Assembly: GCA_014529385.2 (NCBI GenBank)
Contig: CM043945.1
Coordinates: forward strand, 150,110,241-150,174,240
DNA: 64,000 bases
Source: Adiantum capillus-veneris
Lineage: Eukaryota; Streptophyta; Polypodiopsida; Polypodiales; Pteridaceae
Direction: 5' to 3'
Both the position numbers and the translations under genes were made by a program. Of the stretch, positions 1 through 8,945 are shown in pieces (position 1 is the first letter of the stretch; each line of letters begins with the position of its first letter). Under the pieces are notes generated by a model. That model saw only the letters and a list, made by a program, of their open reading frames with translations, made no database searches and was not told the DNA's origin.

Positions 1-87
1 AATGAGTTGCAGGGGCGAGGTTGAAATGAGTTGCAAGAGAGGTCAAGGGAGGTAAAGAAGGCGATAGATGAAGGCAAAGGCAAAGGC

Positions 88-192
<105 letters not shown>

Positions 193-616
193 GGTTCATC
201 TGTACATTTTCCCTTTTTGTTATCGTGCATTTTTGTGGATACAAAAATAGTCCATACAACTTGTTTTTTTCTCCTTACACAGATCTTCGAGGTCCCTTAG
301 GATTACTCCAGCTACATTGAACCTTTTTTGCTTCTTTCTCTTCTCCTTCCCCCTTATGCCTTCAGTGAGAGACAGAGGTTGATTGTGTCTGTTTGTGTGT
401 GTTTAAGAATGAATAATCTGACAATAGTTTGATTTCACAAACTATTGAACCATACAATGGAATTAGAGATAATTATTCTGTGTAAATAACCACATATTAT
501 GTATACATTAGATACAAAGTAGATAAAGTTAAGATTATACTGACATTTAGATCTGATACTGACAAATAGTGCATTACATCTTATTATCAAAGAGTCATAC
601 AGCTCTTTCCCAAGCT

Positions 617-812
617 CAATATATCATTGTAGCTACGGACTATTTGACCAAATGAGCCAAGGCTAAAGCAACTCGAAAGAATGATGCAAGAACCACTGTT
701 GCATTCTTATATGTGTATGTATATCACGAGATATGGATTGCCAATAGAAATTGTCAGTGATCGGGGAACTCATTTCCTCAATGAGGTAATCGAGTATTTG
801 CTTAATAAGTTT
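617..812 (+). pseudogene. Ty3/gypsy integrase core fragment
   Basis: Conceptual translation gives a retroviral-type integrase (rve) segment. It starts with an IIVATDYLTK-like strand around the first catalytic Asp, then a charged linker, then RYGLPIEIVSDRGTHF with the second catalytic Asp, then FLNEVIEYLL. One in-frame TGA follows DYLTK at the place where gypsy integrases have Trp, and there is one frameshift near 716-720. The segment ends before the catalytic Glu and runs into CT/AC microsatellites. It resembles the integrase of E7 (36344-40060), which has the same order of motifs. No LTR or other domain is attached. This is a dead fragment; the family assignment is firm and the lineage is not. 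Confidence 0.8.
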
Positions 813-898
813 ATGGTCATCCATTTTCTCTCTTTCTCTTCCTTGATCTGAATTGAAAAAAATGATTCAAATAGATGAACAATTTTAAAAAAGGTCGA

Positions 899-1060
899 AA
901 TCTCTCTCTTTCTCTCTCTCTCTCTCTCTTTGTCTTTCACACACACACACACACACACATCTTTGAGGTTATTTTTTATATTCATTTATTTATTTTCTTT
1001 GAAGTTTCTCTTTTTAACACTCTCTCTCATTGGTTGTGTTTCTCCTCTTTTAATTCTCTC

Positions 1061-1100
<40 letters not shown>
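899..1100. repeat. Microsatellite cluster: (CT)n, (AC)n, (TA)n
   Basis: CT-rich run at about 901-929, AC run at 939-959 and TA run at 1065-1100, separated by AT-rich sequence. No coding signal that is not repeat-driven. Confidence 0.95.
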
Positions 1101-1102
<2 letters not shown>

Positions 1103-1248
1103 TATATGGGCCACACATGTTGATAACCTTATGGACTCATAGGTCAAATTCTTGGCAAAGTAGGTGTGAAAGTTGATACCACCATCATAGCTTGACTTTG
1201 TTTGATAATTAAATTTTTATTATTACCGATTTATCTCCTTTTGTTTTC

Positions 1249-1250
<2 letters not shown>

Positions 1251-1296
<46 letters not shown>

Positions 1297-1412
1297 TTCC
1301 GTTTCCATCTCTCACACGCTTGTATGTGTGTGTATGTGCCTTTCAAATTCATTGCATTTTCATCTCTTCTCTCTGTGTGTACTTTTGTGTGTGTGTGTGT
1401 GTGTGTGTGTTT

Positions 1413-1490
<78 letters not shown>

Positions 1491-1624
1491 TTTTCCCTTT
1501 ATGGTCACTCATGGATGTAATCTTTTGGTCTTATAGGTTAATTTGGCCTTTTGAAGATGTTAAGGCAACATTTCATTTCATTCTGTGTGTGTGTGTGTGT
1601 GTGCGCGTGTGCGTGTGTGTGTGT
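1251..1624. repeat. Microsatellite cluster: (CT)n, (GT)n, (CT)n, (GT)n
   Basis: CT at 1251-1290, GT at 1386-1410, a long CT at 1416-1487 and imperfect GT/GC at 1584-1624. The Leu-Ser and Val-Cys peptides predicted here come from the repeats. Confidence 0.95.
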
Positions 1625-2013
1625 AACTTTTTAAATTAAGTTAAATGATCAAATAAATTAAATGAATTAGATATATAACCAAACTTTAAAAAAGCTACTT
1701 GGGTTGAGCTGCTGCATGCACATCTTGACTACTATAGCTGCACTCGCCTCACCTTGTGCACTCACTGCACCACTCATTGCCTGCAACAAGAGAATGGTAA
1801 GTGGATGTTAATATAATAGTTCATTGAATAAATTACAATAAAGTAAATGAATTAAAAATATACCCAATTTTTAAAAAAGTTACCTCACGCACACCTCGGT
1901 TATTGCCAGCGCACTCACCTCAACTTACGTGTCGCTGCACCTGCAATATCGTGCAATAAGAGAGAATAATAAGTGTTTATCATTAGAAGATGTTAATATA
2001 ACATTTCATTTTA

Positions 2014-2044
<31 letters not shown>

Positions 2045-2087
2045 GGAAGTCCACTTAGAAAAGATGTTAATATAACATTTTATTTCA
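1556..2087 (+). repeat. Four dispersed copies of a GATGTTAATATAACATTTCA unit
   Basis: A short unit recurs at about 1556, 1804, 1989 and 2063. The copies at 1556, 1989 and 2063 are followed within about 15 bp by a GT or CT run. The longer stretches 1626-1810 and 1815-1990 also look like diverged direct copies of each other (AATGAATTA, then CTTTAAAAAAG, then a CACC/TGCA-rich part, then AGAGAATggTAAGTG). This looks like a locally amplified, microsatellite-tailed repeat. Confidence 0.6.
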
Positions 2088-2172
2088 TTCTGTGTGTGTG
2101 CAGCTAGAAGTCAACTTGCACCACTCAGAGCTTGGATTGAATATGCTCTTTCTGAGTAGATTTTTCATTTCA

Positions 2173-2292
<120 letters not shown>

Positions 2293-2394
2293 CTACTCTA
2301 CGAGAAAACATCCTCACCCCACATCGGCCTCTCATGGACCCTTTGTCCTTGCTATGCTAGAGTCTAGCTTTCTCCATGTTCATTGCAGCTACAT

Positions 2395-3328
2395 CTGCTC
2401 CAAGTGCATCCTTGGGTAACATCAAAATTTTCTAATCCAACTCTAATCTAAAGGTTCTCAATCAGACCACTGGCTTGGACAATCCTTTTGTCTACCATCT
2501 TGATTTAAAAAGGAGTAGGTTTCATCTCAGGAATCCCTAGTCTCTATCTCTGACATGCTCCCCGAGAATATTGACTCCAACATTGCCATTTAGAATGACC
2601 CTGACAATGGTTCCTACTATTTTTTTGACCTTGCAATTGATCTGAATGATTAATGCTTTGTCATCCTTAATTTCAAAAAGTCCAATTGCCATTTTGTATG
2701 ACTCTCTCTTTCTCTACCTTCTAATGACACTAGTAGCTCCAGGTAACGTCCTTTTGATGTCATCGAGTTCAATAGTCAGCTTTTGGATTCTCTCACACAC
2801 TTTGACAATTATCTAATCTTGTTCGTTTCTAGAACTACTATCTGAGTTGGATGATCTAAAATCTCGAAAAATTTCTTCGCAATGGCATGCCTCAATTGGC
2901 CTCCTGCATCTCTTAGCTGATGGATCCTTTTGTGGAGATTTAGATTGTTATTTTGAACCTTTCTTGTCTTTAGATAATGTCTATTAGCCTCAGCCAAGTC
3001 CATCTTTACATGCCGTACCTTTTTCTCACGAAATTCCTTTGAGACTTATGTTGGTTTGGTTTCTACTTTGGCACTATTCTTACCAGATTCACGAACTGGG
3101 ATTTCCTCATCTAGAGTTTCTGAAGATTTTGGAAAAATCCTTTGAATGGTTTTAGCATTTAAGCATTTTGGATTTTCATACATTCTTTTCTCTAGATTTT
3201 GAGTGATTAAAGACTCTAAGTGATCAAAGATTATGAGTGATCTAAACTATTAGTTCCCTCTGGTCCTACCACTCATCCACTTCTTGGGCATTTCTCTTGG
3301 CCTTCCAAGCAAATTTATGTTTCTCCCA
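2395..3328 (-). pseudogene. Gypsy gag C-terminus and protease remnant, left half of a split element
   Basis: Read on the minus strand, this continues the gag remnant at 8946-10100; the E2 copia element separates the halves. After the junction the frame reads WEKHKFAWKAKRNAQEVDEW, followed by charged, coiled-looking sequence (about 3003-2809, LAEANRHYLKTRK). At about 2660-2395 there is a retropepsin-like stretch: RVILNGNVGVNILGEH, then RLGIPEMKPTPF, then VDKRIVQASGLIENL. In gypsy proteases the first motif is normally DGG/DTG-A-x-x-N, so the catalytic Asp appears replaced by Asn. Several stops and at least one frameshift (near 2570) are present. No RT was found to the left. The element is old and inactive. 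Confidence 0.65.
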
Positions 3329-3333
3329 CTTCT
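3329..3333. repeat. Target-site duplication of E2, left copy (CTTCT)
   Basis: CTTCT directly precedes the TG of the 5' LTR and recurs directly after the CA of the 3' LTR at 8941-8945. A five-base duplication is what copia integrases make. Confidence 0.93.
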
Positions 3334-3596
3334 TGTTAAGTATGGAGCCTGATTTACCCTTGTAATTTTCTGTGGTAAAAGCGCACATTTGTAAGGCCCC
3401 CATTATGAGGAGAAGCCATCGTGCGTGAAGGAAAATCACTCACCGGAAACCAAAATTTTCACGGACAAGAATCAGGGGAAACTTTAAAGGCCTCGGGGGC
3501 GGAGGCCCCCGAGACTTTTTTTTCGCCGGAATATTATGGCCGGACGGCGGCCGAAAAGTAGTCGGAAAACAACCGGTTGGTTGGCCGGTGGCCGGT

Positions 3597-3680
3597 AGTC
3601 AATGGCCGATGGTCGGTGGTCGAAAGTCAATGGCCGGTGGCTGGTGGTCGGAAGTCAATGGCCGGTGGCCGGTGGTCGAA
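3597..3680 (+). repeat. 28-bp minisatellite in the E2 5' LTR, three copies
   Basis: Units begin AGTCAATGGCCG at 3597, 3625 and 3653. The 3' LTR has only two copies, at 8411 and 8439. The repeat lies about 130 bp upstream of the TATA box, where LTR enhancer repeats commonly sit; that role is an inference. Confidence 0.85.
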
Positions 3681-3808
3681 TTCAAAAGCGGACTTGTCTT
3701 CTCAAGGGCGGCCACACATGGGCGGATTGGAGGGTCCGATTTGGACTTATTCGCACAAGGGCGGCTACACATGGCTGTCTCTCATAAGAGAGGGCAGCCC
3801 TTTTGGCC

Positions 3809-3816
3809 TATAAAAG
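3809..3816 (+). promoter_or_regulatory. Probable TATA box of the E2 LTR
   Basis: TATAAAAG lies in the same context in all three complete LTRs of the family (3809, 8595, 40455), within GGCCTATAAAAGGAGGCC. The transcription start would lie some 25-30 bp downstream, near the ACACACATTTCATAG stretch. Confidence 0.7.
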
Positions 3817-4128
3817 GAGGCCATTTCTACACACATTTCATAGTGTGAAGTTGATGCAACAAGGTGAGTGTGAGGTGGTGAGAGTGAAGCAAGGCGGGAG
3901 CTCTATCAAGGGTTTAATCCCTTTGTAAACTACTTCTTCTTTTGAAGTGCTAAAGCCATTGAGTGGCTGCTTTCCCGTGGACGTAGCCCACATTGGGTGA
4001 ACCACGTATATCGTGTGTACTCTCTCTCTCTCTCTCTACTCTATAATCTCTCGTGTATATAAATCTATCTCTCTCCATTAAGTAATATACTCAAAAATCT
4101 ATTTAGCTACGTCTTATTTCCTAACAAC

Positions 4129-4140
4129 TGGTTTCAGAGC
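4129..4140 (+). other. E2 primer-binding site
   Basis: TGGTTTCAGAGC lies two bases after the LTR end. It matches the copia initiator-Met-tRNA site TGGTATCAGAGC with one change. The relative E8 keeps the exact form at 40780-40791. Confidence 0.85.
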
Positions 4141-4199
4141 AAGGTTTGCTCGTAGCTAAATTATCTCAAGGAAAGGATTCCTTGAATTGAGTGGGAGTT

Positions 4200-5453
4200 A
4201 TGGCGGAGGAAGGGAAGCTCAAGATTGAGAAGTTCAACGGCAAAAACTACCAACATTGGAAGATGCAGATTGAAGACTATCTCTCCCAGAAGGACCTCTA
4301 TTTGCCACTAGGCGGTCTTGTGAAGAAGCCCGCAACAATGGCAGATGAAGCATGGATTGTCCTTGATCGAAAAGCACTGGGAACAATCCAGTTAAGCTTG
4401 GCGTCAACGGTGGCCTTCAATGTTTCGGAGATGAAGACCACGGAGGACTTGATGAAGTCACTTGACGACTTCTACGAGAAACCATCGGCATCCAATAAGG
4501 TATTTCTTATGAAGCGCTTGTTCAATCTAAAGATGACAGAGAATGGTTCAGTTGCAGAACACCTAAATGAATTTAACACAAACATAAGTCAACTTCGATC
4601 AGTGAAAATCAATTTCGATGACGAAGTGCGAGCTCTCCTTATACTATCATCTCTACCGGATAGTTGGGACAGCCTTGTGATGGCTGTAAGTAATTCTATC
4701 TCTGGCACAAATACTCTTAAGTTTGATGATGTTGTGGGTGTTCTCCTAAGCGAGGAAATGCGAAGGAGAAGCACAGGAGAATCATCAAGTGCTGCACTAT
4801 CAGTGGAAACAAGAGGAAGGCCTAAGGAGAGGTTCAAAAACCAAAAGGGTCGTGATCGCTCAAGGCGGAGCAAGTCACGCACAAAGTCATTTCTTGAATG
4901 TTGGAACTGCAGCAAGAAGGGCCACGTCAAGAAGGATTGCTGGTCCAAGAAGAAGAAGGAGACAGAGTCTCAAGACAACAAGCCAACATCGGAGGCCAAT
5001 GTGGCAGGTAAAGTAGAGCAAGATGCTCTAATTCTCTCATTAGACAATGTGTCTAATTCCTGGATAGTAGATTCCGGGGCTTCATTCCATGCGACACCAC
5101 ACAAGCAGCATTTCCAAGACTACACCAAAGGTAATTTTGGGTATGTATACTTGGGAGATGATGAAGCTTGTGAGATTGTCGGCAAAGGTACAGTTTCTGT
5201 CAAAACTGCTAACGGAAATGAATGGAAGCTTAAAGATGTTAGGCATGTTCCTTCTCTTCGCAAAAATTTGATCTCTACAGGACAATTGGACGATGAAGGT
5301 CACAACATTGCATTCGGAAACAAACGGTGGAAGATCTCAAAGGGATCTTTGGTGGTTGCCAAGGGAGAAAAAGTCGGTACACTTTACTTGTGTAGTGTTA
5401 GCACGCAACCTTCAGCTTGTGCAGCAACTACAGAAGTTGACAATGCGGTGTAG
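4200..5453 (+). CDS. E2 Gag-protease open frame, ends at a premature TAG
   Basis: The ATG at 4200 begins MAEEGKLKIEKF; upstream in-frame GTG is unlikely to be used. Residues 1-200 form a copia-type Gag with the SLPDSWDSLVMAVS motif. There is a basic Ser/Arg linker, then a CCHC zinc knuckle CWNCSKKGHVKKDC at about residue 234, then an aspartic protease with WIVDSGASFHAT (catalytic Asp near residue 291) and a matching hydrophobic second half (VRHVPSLRKNLISTGQL). Gag packages the RNA and the protease cuts the polyprotein in the cytoplasmic particle. The frame stops at TAG (5451-5453), where the sibling copy E8 has TGG (Trp) in a VWHYRLGH context, so this is a nonsense mutation at the start of the pre-integrase domain. 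Confidence 0.93.
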   Translation: MAEEGKLKIEKFNGKNYQHWKMQIEDYLSQKDLYLPLGGLVKKPATMADEAWIVLDRKALGTIQLSLASTVAFNVSEMKTTEDLMKSLDDFYEKPSASNKVFLMKRLFNLKMTENGSVAEHLNEFNTNISQLRSVKINFDDEVRALLILSSLPDSWDSLVMAVSNSISGTNTLKFDDVVGVLLSEEMRRRSTGESSSAALSVETRGRPKERFKNQKGRDRSRRSKSRTKSFLECWNCSKKGHVKKDCWSKKKKETESQDNKPTSEANVAGKVEQDALILSLDNVSNSWIVDSGASFHATPHKQHFQDYTKGNFGYVYLGDDEACEIVGKGTVSVKTANGNEWKLKDVRHVPSLRKNLISTGQLDDEGHNIAFGNKRWKISKGSLVVAKGEKVGTLYLCSVSTQPSACAATTEVDNAV

Positions 5454-5628
5454 CACTACCGACTTGGACATATGAGTGCCAAAGGAATGCAAATCCTTCA
5501 AACAAAGAAGCTTCTACCAGGTTTGAAAGAAGTGGACTTAGAGTTCTGTGAAGATTGTGTTTATGGTAAACAAAAGAGGGTAAAATTTCAAAAATCAGGA
5601 AATTAAAGAAAAAATTAAAAAACTTGAG
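5454..5628 (+). pseudogene. E2 pre-integrase zinc-finger segment between stop and frameshift
   Basis: This continues the Gag frame past the TAG and encodes the HHCC finger of integrase: HYRLGHMSAKGMQ, then CEDCVYGKQKRVKF. Two further in-frame stops and a one-base length difference from E8 lie in the A-rich stretch 5601-5620, after which the next domain is in another frame. A shortened peptide would have to be made by readthrough plus frameshifting. Confidence 0.8.
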
Positions 5629-8082
5629 TTGGTTCATTCTGATGTTTGGGGTCTTGCAAGTACACCATCACTTGGTGGCTCATTGTACTATGTAACATTC
5701 ATAGACGATGCGACTAGAAAAACATGGGTTTATGTCATGAAGAATAAATCCGATGTATTTTTCATATTTCAAAGGTGGAAAGCCTTTGTGGAGAATGAAA
5801 CAGGTACCAAGGTTAAATGCCTCAGATCTGACAATGGAGGCGAATATTGCAGCCAAGCTTTTGAAAGCTTTTGTGCTAGCAATGGCATTCGGAGGCAAAG
5901 GACAACCCCAAGGACACCTCAACAAAATGGGATTTTGGAAAGGATGAACAGGACAATCATGGAACGAGCACGAAGCATGCGGCTACATGCAGGCCTACCG
6001 CTTGAGCTTTGGGCGGAAGCTGTAAGTACCTCTGTGTACTTAATCAACCGGTCACCCTCAACGGCATTGGATGGGGGAGTTCCAGAAGAGGCATGGACAG
6101 GTAAACCGGTGAATTATGCATTTCTCAAAGTGTTTGGGTGTGAGGCTTTCATGCACATAGATAGAAGCCTAAGATCAAAGCTAGATGCAAAATCCAAAAA
6201 GTGTTTCTTCATTGGCTATGGAGAAGGAGACTTTGGGTATCGCCTATGGAATCCTGAAGATGGTAAAATCTTAAGGAGTAGGGATGTAATTTTTAACGAA
6301 CAAAATATGTACAAAGATTACTTGGAAAGAAAACAAACAAAAGAAACAGGTGATGAGTACATGGAGCTTGAGGACGGTGAAGACTCAAGGACTGCAAACG
6401 GTGACAATGTGCAACAACGTCAACCAAATGAGGAGCCTCAATCTATTCCCCGAAGATCTACAAGAGCAAGTAGACCTCCAGAAAGGTTTGTTCCTTCCTT
6501 CAACCATATCTTGATCTCAGATTCTGGAGAGCCGGAATCATATGAAGAAGCTATGCAACATGAATCCAAAGAAGAATGGACGAAGAGCATGCAAGTGGAG
6601 ATGGACTCACTACATCGCAACCAAACATGGGAGTTGGTTGAGTTGCCTAAAGGTAAGCGGGCACTTCAAAACAAATGGGTGTACAACCTAAAGGAAGAAG
6701 AAGGTGGGAAGAAAAGGTACAAGTCTAGGCTTGTGGTAAAAGGTTTTTCTCAAAAGAAAGGTATTGACTTCAATGAAATATTTTCTCCTGTTGTAAAAAT
6801 GAACTCAATTAGGCTTGTCTTAAGCCTTGTGGCTGCTCATGATCTAAATCTCGAGCAAATGGATGTAAATACGGCATTCCCTCACGGTGACTTAGAGGAG
6901 GAAATCTACATGCTTCAACCAAAGGGGTATGAAGTAAAAGGTAAGGAGAAAATGGTTTGCAGATTAAAGAAGATCTTGTATGGTTTAAAGCAAGCATCAA
7001 GACAATGGTACTTGAAGTTTGATCGATGGATGTTGGATCATGGATTCACAAGATGCAACTCGGATCACTGCGTCTACACGGAGAATTTGGGAGATGGGAA
7101 ATTCATCATCCTAATGTTGTATGTTGATGACATGTTGATTGCAAGTGCTAACATGCAGGACATCAAAGACCTAAAAGAGGAGCTGTCCAAATCTTTTTCA
7201 ATGAAAGATTTAGGTGCTGCAAAGAGGATACTTGGTATGAAAATATCAAGGGACAGGACGAAGAAGACAATAAAGCTATCTCAAGAAGATTACATCAAGA
7301 AGGTACTAAAAAGGTTTGCAATGCAAAATGCAAAACCAGTTTCTACATCTTTGGCTGGTCATTTTAAACTAACGAAGGATATGTGTCCAAAGACACAAGA
7401 GGAGATAGCCTATATGTCTAAAGTTCCATATGCTGCAGCGGTAGGTTCTCTAATGTATGCTATGGTCTGGACAAGGCCAGACTTTGCACATGCAGTGGGA
7501 GTTGTGAATAGGTTCATGGACAACCCAGGTAAAGAGAACTGGCAAGCTGTGAAGTGGATACTTAGGTATCTAAAAGGGACAACAACAAATGCTTTGTATT
7601 TTGGAGGAACTGATATTTTTCTAGAAGGGTATGCTGATGCAGATATGGCAGGTGACAAAGATACTCGAAGGAGCACTACTAGCTATGTGTTCACGGTTGG
7701 AGGCACAGCAGTAAGCTGGGCTTCAAAGCTGCAGAAAGTGGTTTCACTTTCTACCACGGAAGCAGAGTATGTAGCAATGACGGAGGCAAGCAAAGAAATT
7801 CTGTGGCTTCACAGATTCTTAGAAGATCTTGGATTCAAACAAGACAATTGTGTCTTGTACAGTGATAGCCAAAGCGCTATCCATCTTGCGAAGAACTCAG
7901 CCTTTCATTCAAGGACAAAGCACATTGAGGTGAGATATCACTTCATACGCACTCTTTTGGAAGAGGGACAACTAAAGCTAGGAAAGGTGCATACAAGTGA
8001 AAATCCTGCATACATGTTTACAAAGGTGGTCAACAAGGAGAAGTTGAGCTTTTGCTCATCTTCAATCGGCATTCAAGGATAA
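5629..8082 (+). CDS. E2 integrase-RT-RNase H open frame
   Basis: 817 residues without a stop. The frame starts mid-domain at a TTG (LVHSDVWG), so it is the downstream part of a polyprotein and not an independent gene. Integrase core: Asp5 in HSDVWG, Asp68 in RSDNGGEY and Glu104 in NGILERMN, giving exact D-D-35-E spacing. RT lies at about residues 335-580, with QMDVNTAFPHGDLEEEIYM, KILYGLKQASRQWYLKF and the catalytic YVDDMLIAS at about residue 498. RNase H follows with GYADADMAGDKDTRRS, SLSTTEAEYVAM (about 707) and YSDSQSAIHLAKN. The end GIQG* lies about 60 bp before the 3' LTR. All catalytic residues I can place are present, so the enzyme part could still fold; translation is blocked upstream. 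Confidence 0.92.
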   Translation: MVHSDVWGLASTPSLGGSLYYVTFIDDATRKTWVYVMKNKSDVFFIFQRWKAFVENETGTKVKCLRSDNGGEYCSQAFESFCASNGIRRQRTTPRTPQQNGILERMNRTIMERARSMRLHAGLPLELWAEAVSTSVYLINRSPSTALDGGVPEEAWTGKPVNYAFLKVFGCEAFMHIDRSLRSKLDAKSKKCFFIGYGEGDFGYRLWNPEDGKILRSRDVIFNEQNMYKDYLERKQTKETGDEYMELEDGEDSRTANGDNVQQRQPNEEPQSIPRRSTRASRPPERFVPSFNHILISDSGEPESYEEAMQHESKEEWTKSMQVEMDSLHRNQTWELVELPKGKRALQNKWVYNLKEEEGGKKRYKSRLVVKGFSQKKGIDFNEIFSPVVKMNSIRLVLSLVAAHDLNLEQMDVNTAFPHGDLEEEIYMLQPKGYEVKGKEKMVCRLKKILYGLKQASRQWYLKFDRWMLDHGFTRCNSDHCVYTENLGDGKFIILMLYVDDMLIASANMQDIKDLKEELSKSFSMKDLGAAKRILGMKISRDRTKKTIKLSQEDYIKKVLKRFAMQNAKPVSTSLAGHFKLTKDMCPKTQEEIAYMSKVPYAAAVGSLMYAMVWTRPDFAHAVGVVNRFMDNPGKENWQAVKWILRYLKGTTTNALYFGGTDIFLEGYADADMAGDKDTRRSTTSYVFTVGGTAVSWASKLQKVVSLSTTEAEYVAMTEASKEILWLHRFLEDLGFKQDNCVLYSDSQSAIHLAKNSAFHSRTKHIEVRYHFIRTLLEEGQLKLGKVHTSENPAYMFTKVVNKEKLSFCSSSIGIQG

Positions 8083-8131
8083 GAAGCCAGAATGGAAAGC
8101 AGTCACAGGTTTGGTTTGGAGATCAGTTTCC

Positions 8132-8142
8132 AAGTGGGAGAT
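8132..8142 (+). other. E2 polypurine tract
   Basis: AAGTGGGAGAT directly precedes the 3' LTR and is the expected plus-strand primer. The same sequence precedes the 3' LTR of E8 at about 45822-45832. Confidence 0.8.
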
Positions 8143-8805
8143 TGTTAAGTATGGAGCCTGATTTACCCTTGTAATTTTCTGTGGTAAAAGCGCACATTTG
8201 TAAGGCCCCCATTATGAGGAGAAGCCATCGTGCGTGAAGGAAAATCACTCACCGGAAACCAAAATTTTCACGGACAAGAATCAGGGGAAACTTTAAAGGC
8301 CTCGGGGGCCTCCCCCGAGGCCCCCGAGACTTTTTTTCGCCGGAATATTATGGCCGGCCGGCGGCCGAAAAGTAGTCGGAAAACAACCGGTCGGTTGGCC
8401 AGTGGCCGGTAGTCAATGGCCGATGGCCGGTGGTCGGAAGTCAATGGCCGGTGGCCGGTGGCTGAATTCAAAAGCGGACTTGTCTTCTCAAGGGCGGCCA
8501 CACATGGGCGGATTGGAGGGTCCAATTTGGACTTATTCGCACAAGGGCGGCTACACATGGCTGTCTCTCATCAGAGAGGGCAGCCCTTTTGGCCTATAAA
8601 AGGAGGCCATTTCTACACACATTTCATAGTGTGAAGTTGATGCAACAAGGTGAGTGTGAGGTGGTGAGAGTGAAGCAAGGCGGGAGCTCTATCAAGGGTT
8701 TAATCCCTTTGTAAACTACTTCTTCTTTTGAAGTGCTAAAGCCATTGAGTGGCTGCTTTCCCGTGGACGTAGCCCACATTGGGTGAACCACGTATATCGT
8801 GTGTA

Positions 8806-8854
<49 letters not shown>

Positions 8855-8940
8855 CTATAATCTCTCGTGTATATAAATCTATCTCTCTCCATTAAGTAAT
8901 CTACTCAAAAATCTATTTAGCTACGTCTTATTTCCTAACA
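8143..8940 (+). repeat. E2 3' LTR
   Basis: Same TG...CA ends as the 5' LTR. Differences are mainly a longer CT run (about 8803-8851), a longer GC hairpin (8301-8328) and two instead of three 28-bp minisatellite units. TATA at 8595-8602. Confidence 0.95.
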
Positions 8941-8945
8941 CTTCT
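8941..8945. repeat. Target-site duplication of E2, right copy (CTTCT)
   Basis: Directly follows the CA end of the 3' LTR and matches 3329-3333. Confidence 0.93.

Larger units (their letters stand above)
3334..4126 (+). repeat. E2 5' LTR
   Basis: TG...CA ends. It contains a GC-rich hairpin (about 3492-3513), a 28-bp minisatellite (3597-3680), a TATA box (3809-3816) and a CT run (about 4020-4037). It is very similar to the 3' LTR at 8143-8940 apart from repeat-length differences, implying a fairly recent insertion compared with its neighbours. Confidence 0.95.
3334..8940 (+). mobile_element. E2: near-complete Ty1/copia LTR retrotransposon, Tork/Tnt1-like
   Basis: Two LTRs of about 795 bp, both starting TGTTAAGTATGG and ending CCTAACA, are flanked by a perfect 5-bp duplication. 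A tRNA-Met type PBS follows the 5' LTR and a purine tract precedes the 3' LTR. Domain order is gag, CCHC knuckle, protease, integrase, RT, RNase H, which defines Ty1/copia. Sequence style (gag opening KIEKFNGKNYQHWKM, knuckle CWNCSKKGHVKKDC) suggests the Tork/Tnt1 branch. It inserted into the minus-strand gypsy remnant. A TAG at 5451 and a frameshift around 5601-5620 separate the two large frames, so it is probably not autonomous as it stands. A much older copy of the same family is E8. Confidence 0.95.

Noticed and set aside
4589-4948. 119-residue minus-strand frame across the E2 gag
   Set aside because: Shadow of the Gag frame; no recognisable features and opposite to a well-supported coding strand. 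The same applies to 5680-5925, 7410-7676 and 20524-20823.
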